From: an uncultured Clostridia bacterium
GTDB taxonomy: Bacteria > Bacillota > Clostridia > Christensenellales > CAG-314
Assembly (NCBI GenBank): GCA_934230325.1
Contig: CAKQEP010000001.1
Coordinates: 124,001-188,000, forward strand
Direction of reading: 5' to 3'
DNA: 64,000 nt
A program made the translations under genes and the position numbers. Every line of letters begins with the position of its first letter. Positions within the stretch are counted from its first letter, which is position 1. Shown piece after piece: positions 1-8,363 of this stretch. The notes below the pieces were generated by a model that saw nothing but the letters and a program-made list of their open reading frames with translations, was not told the origin of the DNA and ran no database searches.

Positions 1-1375
1 TTATAAAACTTTCTTCCAACAGCGCTTGACTTTTTTGGTCGATTTTGCAGTATTTTTTGATTAAAGGTACGCTCATCTGCGCGTTGCAGAATATTTTATC
101 GTTTTTGTACCTCTCGGTTTGTATGTATCGAGCGGCGTCGACGCGTTCTTTTACCGTCGCGCTGCTTTCGGCATATCCGTCTTCCTGCAAATCTTTGTAG
201 GGCAAACTGTCCACGTCGATATTTATGTCGATACGGTCAAGCAAAGGACCTGACAATTTTGACATATACTTTTGTATTTGACCTATAGAACAAGTACACG
301 CTCTCGTTTGACTTCCGTAATAACCGCAAGGGCAAGGGTTCATACTTGCAACAAGCATAAAGTTTGCGGGATAAGAAACGGTAAGCGCGGCTCTCGATAC
401 GGTGATAACTTTGTCTTCCAACGGTTGTCTGAGAGTTTCGAGCAAGTTGCGCGGATACTCCGGCAACTCGTCCAAAAACAAAACGCCGTTGTGAGCCATG
501 CTTATTTCTCCCGGTTTTGCTTTTTGCCCGCCGCCCGTCAAAGAAATCATCGACGCCGTATGGTGCGGAGTTCGGAAAGGTCTTTTAAAGACAAATCCGT
601 CGAGTTTTCCCGCTACGGAGTATATTTTTGCAATCTCCAACGCCTCTTCAAAAGTAAGGTCGGGCATTATCGTCGGCACGGCTTTTGCAAGCATCGTTTT
701 GCCCGCGCCCGGCGGACCTATCATAAGTATATTGTGTCCGCCCGCAACGGCTATTTCTAACGCGCGCTTTGCGAAAAACTGCCCCTTTATATGTTTCATA
801 TCGTGCGGACTGTCCGTTCCGCTGTCGGGCTGCCACTTTTGAGCGGGCAACGTCAACATCGGCAGACAACCGTCCAACTCGCGAACGACTTCTTCCAAAC
901 TGTCGGCAAGATAGATGTTTAAGCCTTCTACGTATTTTGCTTCGTCGGCATTTTGACGAGGAATTATTATATTGTCGTACCCCTGCTCCTTTGCGGAAAT
1001 AAGTATAGGCAATACGCCGTTTATCTTTGTGAGTTTGCCGTCCAAAGACAACTCTCCGAGATAAAAAAACTCGCGCGCCTTTTCTAATACGACCTGCTCG
1101 GTAACGCACAAAACCCCTATCGCAATGGCAAGGTCAAATATGCTGCCTTCTTTTTTGGTGTCTGCGGGAGCGAGATTAACTACGACTTTGTTGACAGGAT
1201 AATAAAAACCGCTGTTTTTTATCGCTATGCGTACGCGTTCTCTGCTCTCTTTGACTGCGGTATCGGCAAGACCGACTATATCAAAAGCAGGCAATCCGCC
1301 ATGTACGTCAACTTCTACGCTGACAGGATAACCGTTTAGTCCGTGCAAACCGAAACTTTTTAATTTGGCAAGCAT
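1..1375 (-). CDS. comM: YifB/ComM-family Mg-chelatase-like AAA+ ATPase (3' end cut by window edge)
   Basis: An open frame of 458 codons runs from ATG at 1375 to the window edge without a stop, so the C-terminus (about 50 residues by family length) is missing. Residues about 1-140 look like the ChlI-type N-terminal domain. The Walker A motif GPPGAGKT is at about residue 219 and a Walker B-like FLDELPEYPR at about 300. A Cys cluster (NPCPCGYYG) follows, as is typical of the family. In transformable bacteria ComM is a hexameric helicase that promotes branch migration during recombination; in Clostridia the role is less clear. A GGAGGT ribosome binding site lies 4 nt before the ATG. The rplS terminator lies just upstream, so comM probably has its own promoter or depends on read-through. 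Confidence 0.93.
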   Translation of the reverse strand, partial: MLAKLKSFGLHGLNGYPVSVEVDVHGGLPAFDIVGLADTAVKESRERVRIAIKNSGFYYPVNKVVVNLAPADTKKEGSIFDLAIAIGVLCVTEQVVLEKAREFFYLGELSLDGKLTKINGVLPILISAKEQGYDNIIIPRQNADEAKYVEGLNIYLADSLEEVVRELDGCLPMLTLPAQKWQPDSGTDSPHDMKHIKGQFFAKRALEIAVAGGHNILMIGPPGAGKTMLAKAVPTIMPDLTFEEALEIAKIYSVAGKLDGFVFKRPFRTPHHTASMISLTGGGQKAKPGEISMAHNGVLFLDELPEYPRNLLETLRQPLEDKVITVSRAALTVSYPANFMLVASMNPCPCGYYGSQTRACTCSIGQIQKYMSKLSGPLLDRIDINIDVDSLPYKDLQEDGYAESSATVKERVDAARYIQTERYKNDKIFCNAQMSVPLIKKYCKIDQKSQALLEESFI

Positions 1376-1404
1376 GCTTACCTCCGAAAATAAGTATTTT
1401 TTCC

Positions 1405-1431
1405 AAAAAAAAACTGCCGTTTTGCGACAGT
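1405..1431 (-). terminator. Rho-independent terminator of rplS
   Basis: On the minus strand a 7-bp stem (ACTGTCG/CGGCAGT, one G-U pair) with a CAAAA loop is followed by nine T. It lies between the rplS stop and the comM ribosome binding site. Confidence 0.85.
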
Positions 1432-1443
1432 CTTTAAACTTTT

Positions 1444-1788
1444 TTAATTGATGTTGCCTTTTACCTTTGCAGCCTTGCCGGTGCGCTCTTTAAGATAATA
1501 AAGTTTTGCGCGTCTTACTTTGCCGCTACGCACAACTTCTACCCTGTCGATTTTGGGACTGTGCACGGGGAACGTACGCTCTACGCCGATGCCGTTGGAA
1601 ATACGACGCACGGTAAAAGTTTCGGTAAAACCGCCGTGTTTACGCGCAATAACGATGCCTTCGTAAGCCTGCACTCTTTCCTTGTTGCCTTCGATAACTT
1701 TAAAGTAAACTCTTACGGTGTCGCCAATCTTGACCTTAGGCGCGTTGGGATTGAGATTTTCCTGTTCAATTGATTTGATGATGTCCAT
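1444..1788 (-). CDS. rplS: Large ribosomal subunit protein bL19
   Basis: This 114-residue protein matches the usual bL19 length and pattern, including GDTVRVYFKVIEG, the YEGIVIARK segment and the closing RRAKLYYLKERTGKAAK. bL19 sits at the subunit interface of the ribosome. The frame stays open 12 codons upstream, but AAGGAGAA sits before the ATG at 1788, so I place the start there. In many bacteria rplS directly follows trmD. Here it stands alone behind yraN with its own promoter (1879-1907), an AT-rich leader and its own terminator. Confidence 0.97.
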   Translation of the reverse strand: MDIIKSIEQENLNPNAPKVKIGDTVRVYFKVIEGNKERVQAYEGIVIARKHGGFTETFTVRRISNGIGVERTFPVHSPKIDRVEVVRSGKVRRAKLYYLKERTGKAAKVKGNIN

Positions 1789-1828
1789 TGACTTTTCTCC
1801 TTGTAAATCTAAAATATATTTCAACTAA

Positions 1829-1862
1829 GTGTTCTTACACATTAAAAATGCCATTGGAACAC
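1829..1862 (-). promoter_or_regulatory. rplS leader hairpin
   Basis: GTGTTC (1829-1834) pairs with GAACAC (1857-1862) in the untranslated leader of rplS. Ribosomal protein leaders that bind their own product are known for L19 in Firmicutes. I cannot show that this one matches that family, so it is only a candidate. Confidence 0.35.
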
Positions 1863-1878
1863 CCGAAGTCACTTGAAG

Positions 1879-1907
1879 ATAATAACACACCATTTAAAAC
1901 TTTGCAA
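1879..1907 (-). promoter_or_regulatory. Sigma-A promoter of rplS
   Basis: TTGCAA (1902-1907) and TATTAT (1879-1884) are separated by 17 bp on the minus strand. The predicted start is about 1872, which gives an leader of about 84 nt before the rplS ATG. Confidence 0.7.
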
Positions 1908-1938
1908 GCGTTTTAAATAACTTTTTGCGTGATATTTT

Positions 1939-2289
1939 TTAATTTTTGTATTCAAATGCATTTATTATATGGTTTACGTCCTTTCCGACCACCTCTATTA
2001 CGTCAAAACGGCACGGAACGTCATCAAGTCCGTTTGCGGAAAGAAAGTATAAAGCGGTAAGCGCGATTTTTCGCTGCTTGTCCGCCGTGACGGACTCTGC
2101 GGGGCGTTGAAAACTTAAATCCGCTCTTGCTTTTACTTCTACAAACACCAAAACGTTTTTGTGTTTTGCTATTATGTCGATTTCGCCTAATCGACTGCGA
2201 AAATTTCTTTCAACGATTTTGTATCCGCGTTTTTTTAGATACGTTGCGGCGACGTCTTCTCCCGCTCGCCCCGCAAATTTTGTTATCAT
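1939..2289 (-). CDS. yraN: YraN/UPF0102 family endonuclease-like protein
   Basis: This 116-residue protein has the family marks GEIDII (about residues 35-40) and VFVEVKAR (about 48-55), which form the D-ExK core of the Holliday-junction-resolvase-like fold. The biochemical role of UPF0102 is not settled; nuclease activity is a family-level prediction. It overlaps the end of rnhB by 4 nt (ATGA), so the two are probably translationally coupled. Conserved co-location with rnhB is common in bacteria. Confidence 0.92.
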   Translation of the reverse strand: MITKFAGRAGEDVAATYLKKRGYKIVERNFRSRLGEIDIIAKHKNVLVFVEVKARADLSFQRPAESVTADKQRKIALTALYFLSANGLDDVPCRFDVIEVVGKDVNHIINAFEYKN

Positions 2290-2933
2290 TTTGTTCCCTC
2301 AAACAAATCTATTTGCTCTTGAAAAAAGTTTTTGATAAAGGTTTTTCTGTGAATACCGCACGGTCCGAATTTTTTTAAGGCTTGTATGTGTTTTGCCGTA
2401 CCGTAACCTTTGTTTTGCGCAAAACCGTAAGAAGGATATTTTTTGTCCATATCCGTCATCAATCTGTCCCGCACAACCTTTGCGACTATACTTGCCGCAC
2501 CTATCGAGTAGGAAAGATAATCGCCTTTTACAATAGAAAAAGTCGGATATTTTGTGTTGTTTAAACGTACGGCGTCGACAAAAACGACGTCGCAACAAGT
2601 TTTTAAACTTGCTATGCAATCCGTCATACATTTTTTTGTCGCGTTGAGTATGTTTAAGGCGTCAATCTCGTCGTTATCCGCCATAGAAACGGTGACTTCT
2701 GTAGCGGTATCCAAGATTTTTGAGTATAATTCTTCTCTTTTGGACGCAGACAGTTTTTTGCTGTCGGTAACGCCGTCGATTATTTTGTCTTGCGACAAAG
2801 GCATAACTACGCACGCAACGACTACGGGACCTGCAAGCGGGCCGCGCCCTACTTCGTCAATGCCCGCAATCGTTTTTTTGCCGTCCAAAACAAAGCGTTT
2901 TTCCCAAACAAGATTGTCAATTTTTTCTTTCAT
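2286..2933 (-). CDS. rnhB: Ribonuclease HII
   Basis: RNase HII removes ribonucleotides and RNA primers from DNA-RNA hybrids. The 215-residue protein carries the signature IAGIDEVGRGPLAGPVV near residues 23-39, with the catalytic Asp-Glu pair, and the later GDYLSYSIGAASIVAKVVRD segment (split here: GDYLSYSIG, AASIVAKVVRD). It overlaps rbgA upstream and yraN downstream by 4 nt each, which indicates tight coupling. The length is normal for the family. Confidence 0.97.
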   Translation of the reverse strand: MKEKIDNLVWEKRFVLDGKKTIAGIDEVGRGPLAGPVVVACVVMPLSQDKIIDGVTDSKKLSASKREELYSKILDTATEVTVSMADNDEIDALNILNATKKCMTDCIASLKTCCDVVFVDAVRLNNTKYPTFSIVKGDYLSYSIGAASIVAKVVRDRLMTDMDKKYPSYGFAQNKGYGTAKHIQALKKFGPCGIHRKTFIKNFFQEQIDLFEGTK

Positions 2934-3793
2934 ATCAAAAAACCGTAGTCGGAAGGTTTTTCTAAACTTATTCGTCCGATTTTGCCGTTTTTAAACTCGT
3001 CGGTAATCATATTTGCCGCGCGCAAAGTATCGGGTTCTCCCTTTAACAGACAACCCCTGTTTATTGCGATTTTGTCAAGAAGTTTGTAGGGCGAACAATC
3101 GGCGTCTTGAGGTGACAATTTGTAGCGAGCAAACAAAAAATCGGGATAAGCGTCTTTTAACCGCTGCAACAATATCGTTGCCGCCTCTATCGCGTCGACG
3201 ACGACGTCGCTTATGCTACCTACAAACAAAAGGTTTTGCGCAATCGTTTGATTTTCAAACTTGTTCCAAAGCGTACCCGGCGTATCGAGCAATTCCAACC
3301 CTTCGGCAAGTCTTATCCACTGTTTGCCTTTTGTTACGCCCGCTTTGTTGCCTACAAGCGCATTTTTTTTGCCGCTCAACGAGTTTATCAACGTGCTTTT
3401 TCCGCAATTAGGCACTCCGAGTATAATTGCGCGAGTCGGACGATAAATGCCTTTTGCCGCCCAACGTTCGATATTTTTTTTGCGTACCGAGCCAAAAGCC
3501 TCTTTTACCGTAGCCACTCCGCCCGATTTTGTAGAAACGAGTTGAAGCGCGGTTTCGCCCTTGCTTTTAAAGTATTTAAGCCATTGCTCCGTGACTTTGG
3601 GGTCGGCAAGGTCGGCTTTGTTTAAAATAAAAACGCAAGGTTTATTTTTTAAGATTTTGTCAAAAGCAGGATTAAAACAAGAATAAGGCGCGCGCGCGTC
3701 GAGTATATACCCGACGACGTCTATCAAAGAAATATTCTCTTCTATCATTCGCAGGGCCTTTGTCATATGCCCCGGAAACCATTGAATATACAT
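2930..3793 (-). CDS. rbgA: Ribosome biogenesis GTPase A (YlqF/RbgA)
   Basis: This is a circularly permuted GTPase: the G4 motif NKAD (residues 58-61) precedes the P-loop GVPNCGKS (126-133) and the G3 motif DTPG. The N-terminus WFPGHMTKA is the family signature. RbgA drives late 50S subunit assembly in B. subtilis. The 287-residue length is usual. It lies 4 nt after trmD and overlaps rnhB by 4 nt, the same neighbourhood as B. subtilis ylqF-rnhB. Confidence 0.96.
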   Translation of the reverse strand: MYIQWFPGHMTKALRMIEENISLIDVVGYILDARAPYSCFNPAFDKILKNKPCVFILNKADLADPKVTEQWLKYFKSKGETALQLVSTKSGGVATVKEAFGSVRKKNIERWAAKGIYRPTRAIILGVPNCGKSTLINSLSGKKNALVGNKAGVTKGKQWIRLAEGLELLDTPGTLWNKFENQTIAQNLLFVGSISDVVVDAIEAATILLQRLKDAYPDFLFARYKLSPQDADCSPYKLLDKIAINRGCLLKGEPDTLRAANMITDEFKNGKIGRISLEKPSDYGFLI

Positions 3794-3797
3794 TCGT

Positions 3798-4568
3798 TTA
3801 ATCCTTTTTTGTTTGATATTTTTGTTTTTTTGCGAGTTTTTTTAATTTTTTGAGTTCTTCTTTTTCTTTTTCTATATAAAAATCTTCTATTGCGGCATTA
3901 TTTAACGCAAGGTCGGGACGGTTTTGCTCCGTCAACCGTACCGAACACTCTCTGCGCCACTTAATAATATCCTTATGGTTGCCGTTAAGTAAAACTTGCG
4001 GCACTTTAAGCCCCATGTACTCCGCAGGACGGGTATATTGAGGATACTCCAAAAGGTTGTCGGAAAAAGTTTCCTCCTCTGTAGATTGCGCGCTGCCGAG
4101 AACGCCGTCTATGTATCTGCATACGGCGTCTACAAGCACCATAGCGGGCAGTTCTCCGCCCGTCAAAACGTAATCTCCTATAGAAATTTCTTCGTCTATA
4201 TTAAGGTCAAGGGCGCGTTGGTCCACACCTTCGTAATGACCGCAAAGCAAAGTGAGGCTTTGATACTGCGCAAGCCGTTTCACCGTTTTTGTATCGAGTT
4301 TTTTGCCCTTTGGCGACATATATATTCTGTGAGTCAAACGACAAGGGTCTACCGCGTCAAACGCATCGCATATCGGTTGCGCCATCATAAGCATACCTGC
4401 GCCGCCGCCAAAAGCGTAATCGTCGCATTTTTTGTGTTTGTCGAGAGAATACTCGCGTATATCGACGATATTTATCTCTATCAAACCGCTGTCTTTCGCG
4501 CGACCTATTATACTGTGATTTAGCGGCGCAAACATTTCCGGAAAAAGCGTGAGAATGTTAATTTTCAT
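3798..4568 (-). CDS. trmD: tRNA (guanine-N1)-methyltransferase
   Basis: TrmD makes m1G37 in tRNAs using S-adenosylmethionine and prevents frameshifting. The 256-residue protein starts MKINILTLFPEMF and has the trefoil-knot cofactor region (LLCGHYEGVDQR, about residues 117-128, then SIGDYVLTGGE). A Lys-rich tail ends it. It overlaps rimM by 11 nt, and the rimM-trmD order is widely conserved. Confidence 0.97.
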   Translation of the reverse strand: MKINILTLFPEMFAPLNHSIIGRAKDSGLIEINIVDIREYSLDKHKKCDDYAFGGGAGMLMMAQPICDAFDAVDPCRLTHRIYMSPKGKKLDTKTVKRLAQYQSLTLLCGHYEGVDQRALDLNIDEEISIGDYVLTGGELPAMVLVDAVCRYIDGVLGSAQSTEEETFSDNLLEYPQYTRPAEYMGLKVPQVLLNGNHKDIIKWRRECSVRLTEQNRPDLALNNAAIEDFYIEKEKEELKKLKKLAKKQKYQTKKD

Positions 4569-5061
4569 ACATACCCACCTGTTTAAGCGTTTTTGCCGAT
4601 ACCGTCACGACGGCATTGTCGGCGTCGTACTTTAAATTGAGCGCATCGATAAAAGGAAACACCAACGTTTTGCCGTCATCGGTTTTTATCTCAATCACGT
4701 CTGCCGAAATGCCGTTTTGATAAATATCGGATATATTTCCGAGAGCGTTTCCTTCGTCTGTCACGGCTTTGCAACCGATTAAGTCATCGATAAAATAGGC
4801 GTTTTCTTCAATTTCTATATCGTCTTTAAAGGCAAATACCGCTTTGTTTTTCAATAGTTCTGCGGCGTTTCTGTCTTTGACTTCCTCAAAACCGACGTAC
4901 AAAAACTTTCCGTCGGTACGCATCGTTTTGACGGTATAAGGGGTTTGGTCTATATAAAACGTTTTTATACTTAAAAGAGCGCAAGCACCAAAAGAAGAAG
5001 CCATTTTGACTTCTCCTTTAATGCCTTGCGCTTTTAGTACGGTAGCAACTTTAACTTTCAT
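4558..5061 (-). CDS. rimM: 16S rRNA processing protein RimM
   Basis: RimM helps mature the 3' domain of 16S rRNA and binds uS19. The 167-residue product has an N-terminal RimM beta-barrel with the IKGEVK motif (about residues 14-19) and a C-terminal PRC-like barrel containing GNISDIYQ and VFPFIDALN. It sits between khpA (6-nt gap) and trmD (overlap) in the usual rpsP-khpA-rimM-trmD order. Confidence 0.93.
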   Translation of the reverse strand: MKVKVATVLKAQGIKGEVKMASSFGACALLSIKTFYIDQTPYTVKTMRTDGKFLYVGFEEVKDRNAAELLKNKAVFAFKDDIEIEENAYFIDDLIGCKAVTDEGNALGNISDIYQNGISADVIEIKTDDGKTLVFPFIDALNLKYDADNAVVTVSAKTLKQVGMYEN

Positions 5062-5067
5062 TAAAAA

Positions 5068-5331
5068 TCAATCGCGGGAACGTTTAGTAGACTTTTTTTC
5101 TCCGCCTGCAATTTCCACATTGTATTTTATACCGTTTTTTATGCCTATGGATTTGACCAAAGTACGAATAGAAGATATTACCTTGCCCTGTCTGCCGATA
5201 ACTTTGCCTATATCGTTTTCCGCTACGGAAATAACGATTTCCGTCACGTCGTCGTTTGTTGTCAAAGAAACAACGGCATCGTCTTTGTCGTCCACAAGAT
5301 TTTTTACGATATACTCCAACAATTCTTTCAT
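5068..5331 (-). CDS. khpA: KH-domain RNA-binding protein KhpA (YlqC)
   Basis: This 87-residue protein is a single KH domain with the loop GRQGKVISSIRTLV (about residues 46-59), which corresponds to the GxxG RNA-binding loop. KhpA works with KhpB/Jag in Gram-positives and affects cell division and sRNA biology. The position between rpsP and rimM is conserved in Firmicutes. Start ATG 5331 lies 18 nt after the rpsP stop. Confidence 0.93.
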   Translation of the reverse strand: MKELLEYIVKNLVDDKDDAVVSLTTNDDVTEIVISVAENDIGKVIGRQGKVISSIRTLVKSIGIKNGIKYNVEIAGGEKKSTKRSRD

Positions 5332-5349
5332 ATCGTGACCGCCGAAAAG

Positions 5350-5673
5350 TTACTCTGCTTTAGGCTCTTCTTCTGCCTTTGCTTTGGGCGCGGGAGGGGC
5401 TATCTTCTTTTTGGCTACATATTTTTTAGCCTCCAAAAGTCCCTTGCTTACCAACAACGCCCTGACGGTATCGGTGGGTTGCACGCCGTTGTCGAGCCAT
5501 TTTTTAGCCTTTTCCTCATTGATATTAAGGACTGCGGGCTGTGTAAGCGGATTATAAGTACCGATAAGGTCGATATATTCTCCGTCACGCGCTTTGCGGC
5601 TGTCGATAACGACGATACGATAAAAAGGTGATTTTTTGTCACCCAAACGGGTAAGTCTCATTTTTACAGACAT
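5350..5673 (-). CDS. rpsP: Small ribosomal subunit protein bS16
   Basis: The first about 80 residues are a clear bS16 (MSVKMRLTRLGDKKSPFYRIV, quoted in part: VKMRLTRLGDKKSPFYRIVV). The last about 25 residues are a low-complexity Ala/Pro/Lys/Glu extension (KKKIAPPAPKAKAEEE) that many Clostridia also have. An AGGAACAAA-like site precedes the ATG at 5673. It follows ffh by 47 nt. Confidence 0.97.
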   Translation of the reverse strand: MSVKMRLTRLGDKKSPFYRIVVIDSRKARDGEYIDLIGTYNPLTQPAVLNINEEKAKKWLDNGVQPTDTVRALLVSKGLLEAKKYVAKKKIAPPAPKAKAEEEPKAE

Positions 5674-5720
5674 TTTTTTGTTCCTCCAAGTATATATGTT
5701 TGTTTTTTTGTTTTATTTTG

Positions 5721-7037
5721 TCAAAAAGGTAATCTTGCGCCGCGTTTGCCACTGAAACGCTTCATCATATCTTTGGTTTGCTCAAATTGCTTTATGAGTT
5801 TGTTTACCGACTGAACGTCAGTGCCGCTCCCCGCCGCAATACGGCGTCTGCGAGAATAATTAAGCAATTTGGGATTTGACCGCTCTGCAGGCGTCATAGA
5901 CAAGATAATGGCTTTGTTTTTTAGCATTTCCGTTTCGTCTACGTCGCCTTCTTTAATTTTGTATTTGCTCGCGCCGGGTACCATACCGATAATATCTTTT
6001 ACGTTGCCCATTTTAGAAATGCTTTCCAACTGCGCAAGATAATCGTTGAGATCGAGCGACGAGTCTTTGAGTTTTTTTGCCATTTTGGCGGCGTCTTCTT
6101 CCGTAATGACCGATTGAGCCTTTTCTATAAGGGTAAGAACGTCGCCCATACCGAGTATTCTGTTTGCCATTCTGTCGGGATAAAAAGGCTCTAAATCGTC
6201 TAATTTTTCTCCGACTCCGCAGAATTTTATCGGTTTGCCCGTGACTGCTCTGCACGACAAAGTTGCGCCGCCGCGCGTATCGCCGTCGAGTTTGGACACT
6301 ATGACTCCCGTCAACTCCACCGTTTCGTTAAAAGTCTTTGCAACGTTTACGGCGTCTTGCCCTGTCATTGCGTCTATGACAAGCAAAGTTTCCGTTACGT
6401 CAAAAGAGTTTTTTAACTCCGTCAACTCGTCCATCAACTGTTTGTCGATATGAAGTCTACCTGCCGTATCTATGATAACGGTGTCGTAATTGTATTTTTT
6501 TGCGTATTCTATCGCTTCTTTGGCAATTTTAACGGGTTTTGCAGTACCCATCTCAAAAAAGCCAACGCCCGCTTTGCCCGCAACTATTTTTAGTTGTTCT
6601 ATTGCGGCGGGACGGTATATATCGCAAGCCGCAAGCAACGGTTTTTTGCCTTGTTTTTTGAGATAAACGCCCAACTTGCCGCACATCGTTGTTTTGCCGC
6701 TGCCTTGCAGTCCGCACATCAAAATGACGGTGGGAAGTTTGCTGGATACTTCCAACTTGCTTTGCGTCGTACCCAACAACTCGATAAGTTTTTCGTTTAC
6801 TATTTTAATTACCTGTTGACCGGGCGTAAGGCTTTTTAAAACCTTTTCCCCCACTGCTTCCTCGCTGACGTTAGCGATAAAATCTTTTGCGACGTTGAGG
6901 TTGACGTCGGCTTCTAACAAGGCAATCCTAATTTCGCGCATTGCTTGCTTTATTTCAAGCTCTGTAAGTGCGCCTTTGTTTGTGATTTTGGAAAAAACGT
7001 GATTTATTTTTTCCCCTAAAGAAGAAAAAAACGCCAT
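5721..7037 (-). CDS. ffh: Signal recognition particle GTPase Ffh/SRP54
   Basis: Ffh binds signal sequences and, with 4.5S RNA and FtsY, targets ribosomes to the membrane. The 438-residue protein has the N domain (1-about 90), the G domain with GLQGSGKTT near residue 108, DTAGRLH, TKLDGD, and a Met-containing M domain at the C-terminus (SGKRGARLPF tail). It starts directly after the ylxM stop (7038), the classical ylxM-ffh pairing. No 4.5S RNA gene was recognised in the window. Confidence 0.97.
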   Translation of the reverse strand: MAFFSSLGEKINHVFSKITNKGALTELEIKQAMREIRIALLEADVNLNVAKDFIANVSEEAVGEKVLKSLTPGQQVIKIVNEKLIELLGTTQSKLEVSSKLPTVILMCGLQGSGKTTMCGKLGVYLKKQGKKPLLAACDIYRPAAIEQLKIVAGKAGVGFFEMGTAKPVKIAKEAIEYAKKYNYDTVIIDTAGRLHIDKQLMDELTELKNSFDVTETLLVIDAMTGQDAVNVAKTFNETVELTGVIVSKLDGDTRGGATLSCRAVTGKPIKFCGVGEKLDDLEPFYPDRMANRILGMGDVLTLIEKAQSVITEEDAAKMAKKLKDSSLDLNDYLAQLESISKMGNVKDIIGMVPGASKYKIKEGDVDETEMLKNKAIILSMTPAERSNPKLLNYSRRRRIAAGSGTDVQSVNKLIKQFEQTKDMMKRFSGKRGARLPF

Positions 7038-7373
7038 TTAAACCTCCGTCAGATTGATAATGTTTTTTAGTGCGTCGGACAACCGAGCGTTGTCGTCGCA
7101 ATTATCGAGCAGTTTGTGCGCTTCAGCGTTGATTTTGCGCATTTTTTCCAACACGTGCATTTTTTGCTCTGCGTTTAGCAAAATCGTTTCCGCTTTGGCT
7201 ATGCTGTCGTGTACCGCCTGCCGCGTAATACCTACCTGCTCGGCAATTTCCCCCAAAGAACAATCTCCCGCATAAAAAAGCGACAGCATTTTGCGTTGTT
7301 TGTCGGTGAGCAAACTGCCGTAAATATCCGCAAGATAAGTCATTTGAATTTTGTCGAGTTTAGTTTCTTTCAT
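7038..7373 (-). CDS. ylxM: YlxM/p13-like helix-turn-helix protein, SRP-associated
   Basis: This 111-residue protein belongs to the YlxM family, with the sigma-70-region-4-like helix-turn-helix around residues 35-60 (GEIAEQVGITRQAVHDSI). YlxM is reported to modulate Ffh/SRP activity. The start ATG 7373 fits the family N-terminus, but no Shine-Dalgarno is visible. Instead a perfect 11-bp hairpin ends 5 nt before the ATG, next to a consensus promoter (7412-7439). Autoregulation through the helix-turn-helix is possible but unproven. Confidence 0.9.
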   Translation of the reverse strand: MKETKLDKIQMTYLADIYGSLLTDKQRKMLSLFYAGDCSLGEIAEQVGITRQAVHDSIAKAETILLNAEQKMHVLEKMRKINAEAHKLLDNCDDNARLSDALKNIINLTEV

Positions 7374-7378
7374 AAAGG

Positions 7379-7408
7379 CGGGTGTAAAGCAAAAATACTT
7401 TACACCCG
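7379..7408 (-). promoter_or_regulatory. Perfect hairpin/dyad at the 5' end of the ylxM-ffh operon mRNA
   Basis: CGGGTGTAAAG and CTTTACACCCG (7398-7408 and 7379-7389) are exact inverted repeats with an 8-nt loop. The predicted transcription start (about 7405-7407) falls inside the first arm, so the mRNA would begin base-paired. The second arm ends 5 nt before the ylxM ATG. Confidence 0.75.
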
Positions 7409-7411
7409 TAT

Positions 7412-7439
7412 ATTATATACACAATAAAAAATTTGTCAA
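7412..7439 (-). promoter_or_regulatory. Consensus sigma-A promoter of the ylxM-ffh-rpsP-trmD operon
   Basis: TTGACA (7434-7439) and TATAAT (7412-7417) are both perfect and are separated by 16 bp on the minus strand. They lie immediately after the ftsY stop codon. Confidence 0.85.
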
Positions 7440-7445
7440 CTGTTT

Positions 7446-8339
7446 TTAGATAATTCCTTCAATAAATGCTTTTGGGTCAAAGGGTACAAGGTCGTCTATC
7501 CCTTCTCCTACTCCGACAAAGTATACTGGCAAGTCTTTTTCGTTGTTGACGGCGAGAACAACGCCGCCTTTTGCCGTACCGTCGAGTTTTGTGAGAATTA
7601 TTCCGTCAAGGTCTATTGCCTCGTCAAAAATTTCGCACTGATTTATTGCGTTTTGCCCCGTCGTGGCGTCAAGAACAAGCAAATTTATTCTTTGCGCTTC
7701 CGGATATTCCCGCTCGGCTACTCTGCTTATCTTTTTAAGTTCTTCCATCAAATTCTTTTTGTTGTGAAGTCTGCCCGCCGTATCGACGATTACGACGTCC
7801 GTCCCTTTGCTTTTTGCGCTGGATACGGCGTCATAAACTACAGACGCGGGATCGCTGCCTTCGCGGTGCATAATTATGCGCACGTTTGCTCTGTCTGCCC
7901 AAACGCCCAACTGCTCGCCCGCCGCCGCGCGGAAGGTGTCCGCCGCCGCTACCACCACGCTTTTGCCCTGATTTGCAAAATAATTTGCGAGTTTGCCTAT
8001 GCTCGTGGTTTTTCCTACTCCGTTGACGCCTACCACAGTGATGACGGTGGGCGGCGTGACGTTAAGTCCGTCATTAGCCAAAATTTCTTCCAAAACTTCC
8101 TTTAAGCAATCCGTTGCTTTTTGTGCGTCGGTGACGTGTTTCTCGTCGATTTTTTCCTTTAAGTTTTCTATAATGACGTCGGTAGTTTCCGCGCCGACGT
8201 CGGCGGACAAAAGAATATCCGTCATTTCGTCGTAAAAATCGTCGTTGAATATGCCGACTTTAAAAAGTTTTTTGATTTTAAAACCTAATATTTCTTTGGT
8301 CTTTTTTAGTCCTTCTGCGATTTTGCTGAAAAATCCCAT
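7446..8339 (-). CDS. ftsY: SRP receptor GTPase FtsY
   Basis: FtsY is the membrane receptor for the SRP-ribosome complex. This 297-residue form is the short NG type without a long acidic N-terminal domain. It has a P-loop GVNGVGKTTS near residue 103, DTAGRLHNK, and TKLDGTAKGG. It lies 24 nt after smc in the same direction, and its stop is followed directly by the ylxM promoter. Confidence 0.97.
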   Translation of the reverse strand: MGFFSKIAEGLKKTKEILGFKIKKLFKVGIFNDDFYDEMTDILLSADVGAETTDVIIENLKEKIDEKHVTDAQKATDCLKEVLEEILANDGLNVTPPTVITVVGVNGVGKTTSIGKLANYFANQGKSVVVAAADTFRAAAGEQLGVWADRANVRIIMHREGSDPASVVYDAVSSAKSKGTDVVIVDTAGRLHNKKNLMEELKKISRVAEREYPEAQRINLLVLDATTGQNAINQCEIFDEAIDLDGIILTKLDGTAKGGVVLAVNNEKDLPVYFVGVGEGIDDLVPFDPKAFIEGII

Positions 8340-8363
8340 AAAAAAATCTCCTTAATCTCCTTA

